A DNA stretch of 64,000 bases from Sipunculus nudus. Its lineage: Eukaryota; Annelida; Sipuncula; Golfingiida; Sipunculidae. Each line of letters opens with the position of its first letter. Positions within the stretch are counted from its first letter, which is position 1. The position numbers and the translations under genes were made by a program. Location: positions 96,837,642-96,901,641 of the forward strand of contig CM049306.1 in NCBI GenBank assembly GCA_026874595.1, written 5' to 3'. Shown in pieces: positions 27,626 to 42,600 of this stretch. The notes below the pieces were generated by a model. It saw only the letters and a list, made by a program, of their open reading frames with translations, searched no databases and was not told the origin of the DNA.

Positions 27626-30600
27626 GTCATCGATTGAATGGTATTTGTGCTTGACAATATCATGCGTTTTCATTTATCATTTCTTGTTGTAAGTTAAACT
27701 TGTCTTCTACCTTGAAGACAGGGACCAAAGGAACCATCCGTGCATCGACAGTGTCCATTTGTTCTGTTACATGGTAATATACACTTTTCTGAGCAGGCAA
27801 ACTCGCAAGATTTTCCATGGCGACCATTGCTGCATTCTGAGTATTAGAATACAAGGCACATGAAACATATCGTTTTTCATTATTAGGTTATCGTTTTTCA
27901 GAACGTTGACGGAACGCGCTTTAAATTCTTCTTTTTAAAATTTATAAATTATTGAAAACCAACCTTCACATCTGAGGCCCTGAAATCCCTCCCGGCACTC
28001 ACATTGGCTATAGTTCTTGTTACATGTGAGGTTGTAACAGCCAGGGAAGCACGTTCTTTCACATCGGTCTCCATATTTTCCAATCGGACATGCATCACAG
28101 GCTCCACTTGTCTTATCACATTTACCACGGCAGGCTTCTGGGCATGACAGTGTGCAATTTTCTCCGTATTTACCATCATTGCAATCTTTGAAATAAGTAG
28201 CCTTTATCGTTATCGACAAGATGAGTATCTAGATGTCGGGTCTCAAATACCATTGGTGCAAACATTTTTTTCATATTACTTGGCACTGTGTGAAGCCATG
28301 TTTAAACGGCAGACAAACGTGTCACATATTTAATATAAATCATCACTGATCAGTTTTATCTATCTATGGTTTTGCAGATGGATTTCCTACACAACCTTGT
28401 TCACGGCCGTGTCGCAATAACTAGGACAGTTGCCTCAACCTTGCAATTCTTAACGCTATTAAGGCATATTTTGTAAGTTTACATGCTGCGCATTTATTAG
28501 TGTGCTTAATACCCAAGACGCATCATATTTAGAGCCATACTTAAGATGTTGGTACAATGAACAATGGCTGGCCTTTAATAAGACATACCTTACCTGCTGC
28601 TGTCATGTTAGTATCTTTAGTATTTTTAAGAAAGCTACTCATGCCGTCAGGTAATAGTGAGTCTGTACCATAGTACTTACCTTTACATTGCGGTCCTTTG
28701 TATCTATTTCTGCAATGGCAGCTTCCTTCAGTATGATTACAAATCCCTGTTACACATCCTTCACTACATTTTTCGGTACAACGTTTCCCAAAGAAACCTT
28801 GGCGACATGTGGAGCAGCTCCCTTTGTATCTCCCACATGACCCATTACAATTTAATAGACATGTGGCTTTACAGTGTGGACCATACAGGCCTGGTTTGCA
28901 ACCTGAAATGTTGATCTCCTTCACCAGAAATGGCTGCTTAAACTCAATGCTTTGCAATATAATTGATATTTTTACACAGCTAAAAGTTATTGATTTGTAT
29001 TATTTCTTCGGCAGGCACCATATATAATAATACATAAACCATAATATATTCAGCATCTTACTATGCATATATTATTATACTCACTTGTTTACTTTCCCTA
29101 GCTAGTATTTTATTTTAAACAAGTGAGAAGCAAAACATTTGAACAACACGTGCCACTTATGCCTTCTCCATTCTTTCTGTCACATTCTCCGTGCAGACAG
29201 CGAGGGCAAGTCTTGTTACAGTTTTTTTCCATATTTTCCATGTGTACATCCTTATATATGGTAGTGTAAACTAACGTTATTTGCATTTTGTGGTTTGAAT
29301 GGTAGGTGTTTAAGAATCCTAATCTATGTTAGACGAAAGTCACTATCTTTGAAACCCGTATCAATGCGGGAAAATACCTTTAAATAATAATTTACAGATT
29401 TTTCTAGGTTTGTGTCTGATTTTAGTCTGTTCACTTATTCTTACCATGAGAGACACCTCAAAATAAAATCAGCCCACTTACCTTTAATGCAGTGCCCGGA
29501 TGTTATGTTACATCCTTTTAAAAGACAGCCAAAGGGACATGTCATATTGCATCTTTCCCCATATGCCCCAGCTCTGCAGCCTGAATTAAAATAATGTGTT
29601 TATCACTGATTACGACAAAACAATTAAATAACAAATGACATTGTGAAATAACTCCCCGGTTCATCGAGCATAAAATCGTGATCTCACCAAAAAAACAGTT
29701 GCCATTAGTCCACTTGCAGGTACCATATTTACAGAAGGAAGAACACTTATCCTCGCACGTGGAACCGTATCTTCCGGAAATACAGCCTAAATATCCATGT
29801 GAAGAATGCTTTGAATATGTCTTTGTAAGCTTTCCCTTTTTATTGAACATTATGGTTTGTAATCGTTTCCAACAAATGACTATCCTTTCTCTTTGTAAAG
29901 ATTATTTTGAGTCAGTTTAAGTCTTTACAACATGTCTAATGTGGGGATTTTTTTTAAACTTGTCTGGTTTCGTACATTTGGTAGTCTGTGAACTGAATTC
30001 ACATCGTTTAATCAGTTTGGAATAATAATCGGAACATAATAAACAGAACATTTCCATGTTAACTCTTGTGTTTGTTTTAAATACGTTAATTACCTTAGTT
30101 TAATTAAATGTAAACAAATTATTTCTCCCTCCGAACGCGTTTGGCTTTTTTGGGTGATATGCATGGTTTACTGCTTCTTGCAAGCGTAATCCTTACCTTT
30201 GCATAGAGGATACTGGTAGCCGTCTTTACATGAACACCTCCCACTGACTTTATCACAAGCTCTATTGCGACAGCCTTCTCCACACTTCTGGCTACAGTTT
30301 TTACCAAAGAAACCAAGACGGCAAGTCCTGCACTCCCCGTTGGACATCTCACATGTTCCGTTACACTTTGCCGGGCATGACTTTTTACAATGATTTCCAT
30401 ACAGACCACTGTTACATCCTAGAACACAAGTTTTCAAAAATAAATACAACTTTAAGATGGAAGGTACTTCTGTACCTAAAAGGAACCCATGAACAAATCA
30501 TTTCCCTTCTTTTTCCCGGACAACTAACGTGTCTATTTAAATAGTCTAAGGCTAAGAAATATCCCTGCACTGTTGCAGAGTGACTTAAACAAATGTTATC

Positions 30601-33600
30601 TCATTGTTTTTGAAAGCGGCAATTATTTATTATGATACCCATTATTTTAAAAATGCCATTAGTTTGACTGCTCATGCCCGACAAATGTCATAATTGTGAT
30701 TTACAGTAATAATTTTTTATAATTTAATTAAATAATAATAATTATATTATTTATTTCCCTTTTATTGGTCTTAAGAGAAGTTGTATTCGAACTTTCATAT
30801 TACGGAATATTCTTTTTATGGACACATTTAACAGAATTACCTCCGCTGGATGTTTTCAAAAAATTAACATGTATTGTGGCACCAGAAAACTTAAATTCCT
30901 ATGATGTGGCGTAAAATATGTTGGATAGATCTTGGGCTATATCTTTGCCGCAATTTGGATCGGAATTGTAAATCGCACATATATATCACATGCCAAACGA
31001 TCATACTTCACTGTTGTTTTATTATAAATAAACAAAATGCACAGTTTAGAATATTAATGAATATTTTTTAAAAATTATTGCAATGTCCATTGTAAAAGGA
31101 CTGAAAACATTATATCAATTATCGTTTGCCGCTCCTTTCACGGCGAGCAAGGTAAAAACTTCTGTCTGTTCATTCATTTTTGTGCTCTTACTTGTACAAT
31201 CTCCAACTGCCTTTGTGCACATGTCACATCCCCCTCCACAAGGCTTTTCACATTTGTAGCCGTAGTAGCTATTTTCACATGCTGGACAGTGGCCATTTGT
31301 CTTGTTGCAGACGCCTACACACTTCCCAGGACAATTTTGTTTGCAGTCAGTTCCGTACCTACCCTCGAGACAATCTGATTGGATAAAGTCAAATGTACAT
31401 CGTCATAGTGTATTTTCTTATGCTTTTGCAAGTTTCTAAAGCAGATAAAAAGGACAAGGTTGCATGATCTTGAGTTCTTACCATGTACCCTCAATCTAAG
31501 TGGATAAAAAGCACAGTGATGAGCCTAACTTTACTGTCCGTGGCAGGTTCTCAAGCAAAATCGCAAAAAGAACAATCCACAAAGAATATATTAGTCCTCA
31601 TGATAAACCAAAGATCTATGTTTTATTTATTTATTATGTACTTTATATACGGCAGGGCAAAAACGAATCATGGCTTAATAAGAAGTGACTTAATTTTGTT
31701 TTTAGTTCTTCTACCTTTACATGTTGGACCCTTGTAACCGTCCTTACATTCACAGTTCCCTCCGATTTGGATACAATTTTCATTACGACAACCTTCACCA
31801 CATTTCTCGGTACATCGATAACCAAAATAACCAGAACCACAATTATGGCAGTTTCCACTTTGTTGGTCACATGCCCCATTGCAATATTTGGGACATCTAG
31901 TCGTACATGATTCAGTGTAGGAGCCGGTTTTGCACCCTGAAATAAAAGGGTTTCTGCTGCACATAAAATAAGCCTTTGAACACTAAATTTTGAAAATCTG
32001 TTTCAGTGTGTTAAGCAGTGTTAAGCAGAATGTGTACCAATTCTCCGATACCATCAATGCAAAATATAAAAATATAAAGGCATCAATGCTAGAAAATGAT
32101 TCGATGTGATGAATTCTGCCCATTAGTATATATCTACACTCAAAAAACAGATTGGTTGAATCGACCAAAAAAATTGTGGATTCCAACCAATTTAACTGGT
32201 CAAAATATGTCCAAACAATTTATTGTTTAAAACAACCAATTTAATTTGGTCGTAATCAAACAACAGCTATTGGTCAAATCAACCTATATATTGGTCAGGG
32301 CAACCAAACCAGCTGATCATCTAAACCTACAAAATTGGTCAAATAATAAATAGGTCTAATGAACCAATTAAAATTGGTCAGACTAGTGGACACATTTATG
32401 CGTGCACTGCTACTTTCAGTCCCCTTTTCAGTTGTTTTATTCTTCAGATTGATTGGGAGTCTTCTTGTAAACCTTTCTTTAGTTTCGGGTAGCTGTGGTG
32501 GGGGTTTCAAGGGGAAACACAAATTCCGCCCGGTGGAATCGAACCTATGACCGCTCGCGTACAAGGCAGACGTTTTGCCCCTCGGCCAGTGAAGCTTGCA
32601 TCTCTTGTGTCAGATTTGGAGCTCTTTTCCGTCTGATGTTAAATCTGACCAATCGGCTTGGTCAGTGCTTGACCAATCAGTTGGTAAAATAACCAATATG
32701 TTGATAAAATTAACCAATATTTAAGTCAACCAAGTAAAAATGGTTAAATATATGCAACCAAACGGTCGACCAATAAAAATTGGTCAAAATGACCAATGAG
32801 TTTGGTTACAAGTTGGTTGAAATTACCAATGTGTTGGTTAAATCAACCAATATCATCTCAAACAACCAAATTGGTCATATATGTGTGCTAAAGTAACCAA
32901 TATTTTGGTTATCAATTTACCAATAAATTGGATAAACCTACATACAGTATGTTTATTCTGTTAACCAATTAAAATTGGTCAAAACAACCAACTGGTTTGG
33001 TTAGTGCTTTAACAATTCATTGGTTAAGATAAACAATATCTTGGCTAAAACAACCAAAACTGGCTTAACCAATTAAATTGGTTATATATTTAACCAATCT
33101 GTTTTTTTAGTGTACCTTGTTTGCAGACTCCAGATATCCAATCACATTGCCCATGAAGACAGTTTAGACATATATTTTGGCATCTCTTTCCATACTTGCC
33201 AGATATACACCCTGCATAATCAATGAACGTTCTTATGCACTTCAAGATCAGTGTGCAGTTATGATCTTGTAATAAGTGTGTGTTATATATGTTCTTGCAT
33301 GAATTTAAAATTTATTAAACTGCAAGGACAGACCAATAGAATAAAAACATTTATTTTATCCTAAGCGTGCAGTTCCTTACATTTTTGTGAAAAGAAACCC
33401 GAGGAATATGGGATTATAAATATGATGATCTGTTAACTAGCCATATTAAAAGATAAAAATCTAGCATGTATTTACCCAAATATAATATAGATACTGGCGC
33501 TATATTCATAAGAGATATCCAGAATGTGTAAAACTCGTATGCATGCTTACCATTAATACACGCTTTACACACAGTTGTAAAGTTTAACTCCCCGTACTTA

Positions 33601-36600
33601 ATATTTCATAACGTAAAGGTTAAGCCTTTTTTAAAACTCTGTTCGCCTAGGTAGAAGACTACGGTCGGGACTCGAGTCAACATTTTTTCAACGACTGGGC
33701 TTCGCACTTAGATTCGATGGTCCTGGTTCCGGATTTGTCCGTGGATTCTGAGGCCAGAACTCGACGAATCCGGCCGAGGCCAGCAGGCAATTAAACTGTG
33801 TCATGGAAATCCCGAATACTGACGTACCAATTAATAACAAAACGAAACACCAACATGTTGGAAACTATTTAAGGAATCTTTAAAAGTTAGAAATTACAGA
33901 GTAGGTCTACAAAAATAAAATTTTAGTCAATTTCTCTGCAATTTCTCATGAGCAGGTACTAAATTTAAATAAATAAAATGATAACAGCCTGAGTAGGACT
34001 TTCTACACTCAACCCCATATTTCCCTTGAGTACATTCATTAACATTGCCATAAAAGGATGACTTTTCTGAAGAAACAATGTCCTTTGTTAGTGTATCCTC
34101 CCTATCCATCATTTAGGCTTCTCAAAAAATAAAAACCTCAAGAACTGAGCATATGTTTAATAAACGAAACAGCTCGTATACACTGGGTTCTCACTACAAT
34201 TATGTAAACTTTATCTATTCCCTGGGGTAATTAGGTACCAAATCTTTAAGCATTAAATCTCATTAAAGTCTATTATTTAACAGATAATGGATAACTTTAG
34301 GCACGACTGCTATATATTTTTCCACAGCATATTACAAGTAAGCTCCCGAATTTAATTTGACGCAAAATTCCATAAGAGTGTCAAGCAAAACACATTAGTG
34401 TACCAGATATACGGATTTTAGCCGTCTCACCATTTGAAAGGTTGGCTGACACTGATTATGCTTTAAGTACTTAAAGACAAGTTTTGTATATTAAATCTAT
34501 ATAGAATGTCTCTTCGGGTTATACCTCCTGAAAAGATGTCAAGTGCATAAACAAATCAAGGGTACACAAATGTTAATGTTATTACAAGTAATTAAAAGTG
34601 TAAAATGTTTAATATAAAGAAGTGTATTAGCTAATCTGCAATATCATCCTAATAAGCACAGCAAAGAAAATAATCCAGCTTATTCGAAATTTCTTTCCAC
34701 CCAAACATGACAAAGTGACATTGAATCTTTCGTCTATAACAAAGCACACATTATTCACCTCCTGTCTTGTTATGACCAAAACAATCTCTCAAACCAAAGT
34801 CATAAGGATTTTAATTGATTTTCACAAGATATTTAAAATGGCGACATGTTAGGTGTAGTATTGATAGGCAAATAAATATAGAATATAGGTAGTACATATG
34901 TATAAACAGAAACATTTGGACCTATCGAAGTTAATGGCATGTAAATGCTCTATCTTTGTCAACTGATGCAGTCAGTCCATTTATTTTCCACGCCTTTTCC
35001 TAACTATGAGAAATATCTGACAGGACGATTATCCTACCCACCTTTAGTACAGTTCCCAGATATCCTGCCGCACTTTCTTAAACGACAGCCAGAGGGACAT
35101 GCTATGTTGCAGTTCTCTCCATATGCTCCGTCCAGGCACTCTGAATAAACAAAATTCAATTTATCATGGATCACGACTAAAACCTATTTTTTAATAGCAC
35201 GAAGATAGTCTGACAAGGAAAACTTTCAAAAATACTTGTCTGAAACAGAGACTGTCACTTTATTTACTTTTATTTTAGTGTATGATAAAACATCTTACTT
35301 GAAGAGCTTGAAAAATATACAAAGTTGGTTTTACCATGGTCACATTTGCCGGTATGTCTTGCACAATAACCGTGTTTACAGTAGACAGAACACGTTAACT
35401 GACACGTTTGTCCATATCTTCCTTTCACACAATCTAAAATTATAGGATTTATTGGTTTTGGTAAATGAATGAACCTGTTCCATCATATAAAAATGACGTC
35501 GTTACAAGAGACCCTTGGTGCACTTAACAAATATTTGCTTTGTGAAGTTATTCAAACAATTCGAAAAAAAACATGTGTATACGTGTATACGGTCCTCATA
35601 TTTGAATGACAATATCTAGCGGTTTTTCTCGATCGATTTTACATAACCCTTCCATTTAAATTATTTATGTAAAATATATTCCATCTGATCACCAGAGGAA
35701 CGATAGTTCTCATTTATGTCAGAGAATGTTCACACACGCCCATCGTCTTGGATAATACACTTTATCATGACACCCTTAAATGATATATTAGACTAAACAG
35801 TTTATAAAATCAGAAAGAAATGCAGATCGTCTAATATACAGTTTGACAAGAGTAAGACTGCTCTTCAGTTTTGGTTAACAGTCACTAAACCAAGTACAGA
35901 TATTAAGCCCCGCCAAACTTAAGTTGCACAGTCAATTGTTTTCGTTGCCATATAGGTTTGTTAATAACAGTGACGAACTTTATGCATAAATGTCCAAAAA
36001 TAAGAAATGGCTTCTTGAAGAGACAAGCGTTGTTTCATTGTATCATGCAGACGTAACCTCTACCTCTACATAGCGGGTACTGGTAGCCATTGTAACAAGA
36101 ACACCGCCCTCCAACTTTACCACAAACTCCTCCTTTACAGCCGTCCCCACATTTCACGCTACAGTTGTTACCAAAGAAACCAGGACGACATATTGTGCAC
36201 TCCCCGCTGTTTCTGTCACAAACTCCATTACAGTTTGCGGGGCATATATCTTTACAGTGTTGACCAAACATGCCTCTTTCACATCCTAAAATAGAAGTTT
36301 TCAAAATTAAAGATCAGGGATCTATGTGTGAATTGTTTCCTTTCTTCCCCAAATCCTTTTTCCTGGACACTTCTATTTGTATCTATTTGTATATAATGAA
36401 TGTTTATACAATAAAATATTCTGTGTTCGAGCTGTTTGGGTATCACTGTTCAAGATTGGCAAATACAAGCATCTGGGAGAAGACTGGCAGATGTTTTTCT
36501 TAATTTGTCACTGAACAAGTGACCCATGTGTCATGACGCTCAGCTGACTGGGAAGAGATTCGCAAAAGGAAATTTTATCATCTGAATGGTAGTATATAAC

Positions 36601-39600
36601 CATTGAACTGAAGCATCAAACAGATTAACCAAAAGGCTGAGATTGTGTCTGTATTAATATAGCTGAAGAATAGAGAAAAAATGCGTAAACTTTTTTAAAA
36701 AAATACAGGTGGCTCCTACAGTCTGCAGAAACTAATAAAAACACTTAATGGTCAATATCCATGCAAAGACGCATGGTGGTCTCTGGATTAGTTGTTCAGA
36801 TACTTCAGCTTTTGTATCAGATTTTCCATTATTCTGAGGGATACTTTGGAGTCCTATAGCTTGAAGGATATGGGTAACAGAGACCTAATTTCAGGTTTCC
36901 ACAGACACTTTTCATGGGCCTCCTTGCATGACAAGAATGAAGATTCTAGGTCCAGTCGTTACAATTTGTACCCTGTTAAAAGATGACCACATCTTTAAAG
37001 GTCTCAAATATAGAGAAAATAATTCGTAAAAAATTGAAAAAAGATATAGGTGGCGCACCCAGTCAGCTGAAACTGATGGAACAATATGTATGCCAAAAAT
37101 CATGAGCATCAGTGTTGTAGTTATTGAGATACTGGAGCTTTTGTATCCAATTTTTCATTATTCAGGGGGGTACTTTGGATCCATACAGCTTAATGGATAT
37201 GGGTAACAGAGACCTTATTTCAGGTTTCCATGGAGATTTTTCATGGGTCTCCCTGTGTGTAAAGAATGAACATTCTAGGTCCAGTTGTTATGATTTGTGC
37301 CCTATTAACAGATGTTCATATCTTTAAAGGTCTCAAAAATAGAGAAAAAAATTCGAAAAAAAGCCCGAACAAATACATGTGGTGCCACCAGGCTACAGAA
37401 ACTGATGAACCACTCCATGACCAATATCCATACAAACAATTATGGTGATCTCTGCATAAGTTGTTCAGATACTTCAGCTTTTGTATCAAATTTATTATTC
37501 TAAGCTGTACTTTGTAGTGCCATAGCTCAAAAGATATTGGTAACAGAGACCTAATTTCAGGTTTCTATGGAGACTTTTCATGGGTCTCCCTGTGTGTCAA
37601 GAATCAAGATTCTAGGTCCAGTCGTTACAATTTGAACCCTGTTGACAGATAACTACATCCTTAAAGGTCTCAAAAATAGAGAAAAAAAATTGTAAAAATT
37701 GAAATAATAGAGGTGGCACCACCAGTCTGCAGAAACTGATGAAACATCTCATGAATAATATGTATGCCAAAAATCATGACCATCAGTGATGTAGTTAATC
37801 AGATATTAAAGTTTTTGTATGAAATTTTTCACTATTCTAGGGGGTACTTTGTGGCCCCATAGCTCGAAGGATATGGGTAACAGAGACCTAATTTCTGGTT
37901 TCCATGGAGACTTTTCTTAGGTCTCTCAGAATGTCAAGAATAAAGATTCTAGGTAAAGTCTTTACGATTTGTGCCCTGTTAACAGATGTCCACATTTTTA
38001 AAGGTCTCAAAAAGAGAGGAAAAAATTCTTTAAAAATCGAAAAATACAGGTGGCGCCACCAGTCTGGAGGAACTGATGGAACATCTCATGATCAAAAGGT
38101 ATGCCAAAAATCATGACCATCAGTGATGTAGTTAATGAGATATTGAAGTTTTTGTAGGAAATTTTTGACTTGGGGGGTACTTTGGGGCCCCATAGCTCGA
38201 AGGATATGGGTAACAGAGACCTAATTCCAGGTTTCGAAGGAGATTTTTCATGGACCTCTCTGGATGTAAAGTAAGAAGATTCCAGGTCCAGCGGTTACGA
38301 TTTGTGCCCTGTTAACGGACAGACGCCCGGACGGCCGGACGGACGACGGACAAAAGGTGATCCCTATATAGCTCAGATGACTTACAGTCAGCTGAGCTAA
38401 AAATTATTCATTATTGGGATTGCGCTTTCAAGAGTCTTTTAACTGATATTTGTTTGCGGATATTTGTTACACTTATCATACTCGCTTTTGAGTATCATCA
38501 ATATGTAAATGCAGAATTTTGTGAAATATGTCCAAAATCTGGTTTCCCAAAATAATGTAATCACACACGTTGTAATTTCTTACCATGCGAACAATGTCCT
38601 GATTTCTTGTCGCAAGATTTATTTTGCAAACTGCAACCTGATGGACACGATATGTTACATTTATCACCGTATCTTCCAACAATACAATCTGAAACCAAAT
38701 ATTCCGGTAATGAACAGATCGCTTCTTTTCACACACACACACACACCGAAAAGAGACGCAAGTTGCAACATAAAGGTGACTTATCATGGCTACATGCCTT
38801 TGAATTTTTGTTTGTATTATATACTGTAAATAATAGCTGTTAAACATCTCCTTTAAATAAACCTGTGAATTCCGAATATGTTCAAGGTCCAGCTTTCCTA
38901 TAATAATGTAATCATACAGGCTGTAATTTCCTACCATGCAAACAATGTCCCGATGTCTTGTCGCAAGATTTATTTTGCTTACTGCAACCTGATGGACACG
39001 ATAGGTTACATTTATCACCGTATCTTCCAACGATACAACCTGAAACCAAATATTACGGTAATGAACTAAAATAAACATCTAGCATGTATTAACCTACAGG
39101 GATATTTTTCTTTTGGAGGAGTGTAAGTAACGGATTTCTATCAAGATAACAATGATTCATTTGTTAAATTTGAGATATACATAGCATGATCATGGACATT
39201 TTTAGTCACCACCACCAGGATTTTGCTTAAGGAATCTTGTCGTCGGTTTAAAGATCATTTAAAATATAATGACTAGTTAATTTTGTGATCTATTCAAATC
39301 TTGAACTGAAAGCGAGCTGCTTTCCAGCAGATTGCCTCTTTCCACACACACACAGACTTTCGAAAAGGGACGCAATTGCAACATTAAGGTAACTAAATCA
39401 CGGCTACATGCCTTTGAATTTTTGTTTTTATTATATACTGTTAATAATGGCTGTTAAACATCTCCTTTAAATAAACCTGTGAATTCCAATTATGCCCAAG
39501 GTCGAGCTTCCCTATAATAATGTAATCATACAGGTTGTAATTTCCTACCATGCAAACAATGTCCCGATGTCTTGTCGCAAGATTTATTTTGCTTACTGCA

Positions 39601-42600
39601 ACCTGATGGACACGATAGGTTACATTTATCACCGTATCTTCCAACGATACAACCTGAAACCAAATATTCCGGTAATGAACTGAAATAAACATCTAGCATG
39701 TATTAACCTACAGGGATATTTTTCTTTTAGAGGAGTGTAAGTAACGGATTTCTATCAAGATAATGGTGATACATTTGTTAAATTTGAGATATACATAGCA
39801 TGATCATGGACATTTTTAGTCACCACCACCAGGATTTTGCTTAAGGAATCTTGTCGTCGGTTTAAAGATCATTTAAAATATAATGACTAGTTAATTTTGT
39901 GATCTATTCAAATCTTGAACTGAAAGCGAGCTGCTTTCCAGCAGATTGCCTCTTTCCACACACACACAGACTTTCGAAAAGGGACGCAATTGCAACATTA
40001 AGGTAACTAAATCACAGCTACATGCCTTTGAATTTTTGTTTTTATTATATACTGTTAATTATGGCTGTTAAACATCTCCTTTAAATAAACCTGTGAATTC
40101 CAAATATGCCCAAGGTCGAGCTTTCCTATAATAATGTAATCATACAGGTTGTAATTTCCTACCATGCAAACAATGTCCCGATGTCTTGTCGCAAGATTTA
40201 TTTTGCTTACTGCAACCTGATGGACACGATAGGTTACATTTATCACCGTATCTTCCAACGATACAACCTGAAACCAAATATTACGGTAATGAACTAAAAT
40301 AAACATCTAGCATGTATTAACCTACAGGGATATTTTTCTTTTGGAGGAGTGTAAGTAACGGATTTCTATCAAGATAACAATGATTCATTTGTTAAATTTG
40401 AGATATACATAGCATGATCATGGACATTTTTAGTCACCACCACTAGGATTTTGCTTAAGGAATCTTGTCGTCGGTTTAAAGATCATTTAAAATATAATGA
40501 CTAGTTAATTTTGTGATCTATTCAAATCTTGAACTGAAAGCGAGCTGCTTTCCAGCAGATTGCCTCTTTCCACACACACACAGACTTTCGAAAAGGGACG
40601 CAATTGCAACATTAAGGTAACTGAATCACGGCTACATGCCTTTGAATTTTTGTTTTTATTATATACTGTTAATAATGGCTGTTAAACATCTCCTTTAAAT
40701 AAACCTGTGAATTCCAATTATGCCCAAGGTCGAGCTTCCCTATAATAATGTAATCATACAGGTTGTAATTTCCTACCATGCAAACAATGTCCCGATGTCT
40801 TGTCGCAAGATTTATTTTGCTTACTGCAACCTGATGGACACGATAGGTTACATTTATCACCGTATCTTCCAACGATACAACCTGAAACCAAATATTCCGG
40901 TAATGAACTGAAATAAACATCTAGCATGTATTAACCTACAGGGATATTTTTCTTTTAGAGGAGTGTAAGTAACGGATTTCTATCAAGATAATGGTGATAC
41001 ATTTGTTAAATTTGAGATATACATAGCATGATCATGGACATTTTTAGTCACCACCACCAGGATTTTGCTTAAGGAATCTTGTCGTCGGTTTAAAGATCAT
41101 TTAAAATATAATGACTAGTTAATTTTGTGATCTATTCAAATCTTGAACTGAAAGCGAGCTGCTTTCCAGCAGATTGCCTCTTTCCACACACACACAGACT
41201 TTCGAAAAGGGACGCAATTGCAACATTAAGGTAACTAAATCACGGCTACATGCCTTTGAATTTTTGTTTTTATTATATACTGTTAATTATGGCTGTTAAA
41301 CATCTCCTTTAAATAAACCTGTGAATTCCAAATATGCCCAAGGTCGAGCTTTCCTATAATAATGTAATCATACAGGTTGTAATTTCCTACCATGCAAACA
41401 ATGTCCCGATGTCTTGTCGCAAGATTTATTTTGCTTAATGCAACCTGATGGACACGATAGGTTACATTTATCACCGTATCTTACAACGATACAAACTGAA
41501 ACCAAATATTCCGGTAATGAACTGAAATAAAAATCTAGTATGTATTAACCTACAGGGATTTTTTTCTTTTAGAGGATATCTTTCAAGATAACAATGATTC
41601 ATTTGTTTAATTTAAGACACACATAGCATGATCACGGACATTGTTAGTTACCGCCGCTAAGATTATGCCGATGGAATCCTGTCGTCGGTGGTCGTAAAAG
41701 TTGTAGTCGATTTTAAACTAGAATCGAATACAAGATGCTTTCCAGCAGAACGACTCCCTTGACACATACACACACACACTTTCGAACAGACAGGCAAATG
41801 GAATCATAAAGGTAGCTTAATCAAGGCTACATGCTTTTTAATGTTTTTATTATAGACTTTTAATAATAACTGTTAATCATCTCCTTTACATGAACCTGTT
41901 AGATTGGAATGTGTGACGGAATTGACAGTAACTCTGAAATTTTATTTTTTTTCGATTTGGAATCTGAGAAATGTGTTCTTTGTCTCTGATATTTGACTAA
42001 TGTCACTTATGAAAAATTAGAGGAAAGAATGCATCTGAACCTAATCATATGTGGAGACACAAAATATACATGACAAGGCCGGGTTGATAAAGAGTGTCGT
42101 ACCATTCAAACAATATCCCGAGGTAATGTCACAGTGTTTGTCCTTTCCACCGCACCCACCTGGACACGTCATGTTACATGCAACTCCGTACTTCCCAGCG
42201 ATGCAGCCTAAAATAACCAAAATAATGATATAAAGATTGAAGTTATATAATGAACAAACAAACAATCGGGATAGCGTAAGACAGAAACTGACATAAATCA
42301 GGAGCATCATATCTTGTTATTGGGCAGTGAATATAAGCACATGAAAAGCACAGTGATGTAAACAAGTTATAAATCCAAACATCTCATATAATGTCCATAC
42401 CCACATATATCAGGAACCCCCGTTAAATAAACAAATATATTATTCCAGTATTCCGTAGAGTAATTGTACGTTAATTACACAAACACACATTAAAAATCTA
42501 CACTTACAGAAAAATATGATTATATCACCGAAAAGATAATGCTATAATATCAATAAATGTTACAGTTTTGTACTGTAATGTAAATATGACACATGGGATA

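Noticed and set aside
32527-32595. Functional tRNA-Thr gene
   Set aside because: Acceptor and anticodon stems do not pair well, and it lies inside a transposon.
32295-32692. ORFs of 63-89 codons inside the 32.1-33.1 kb element
   Set aside because: They overlap a tRNA-like segment and ACCAAT repeats; no coding signature.
38476-41474. Recurrent plus- and minus-strand ORFs of about 63-83 codons every 614 bp
   Set aside because: They are wrong-frame readings over the EGF exons; the Cys-rich frame with splice sites is the coding one.
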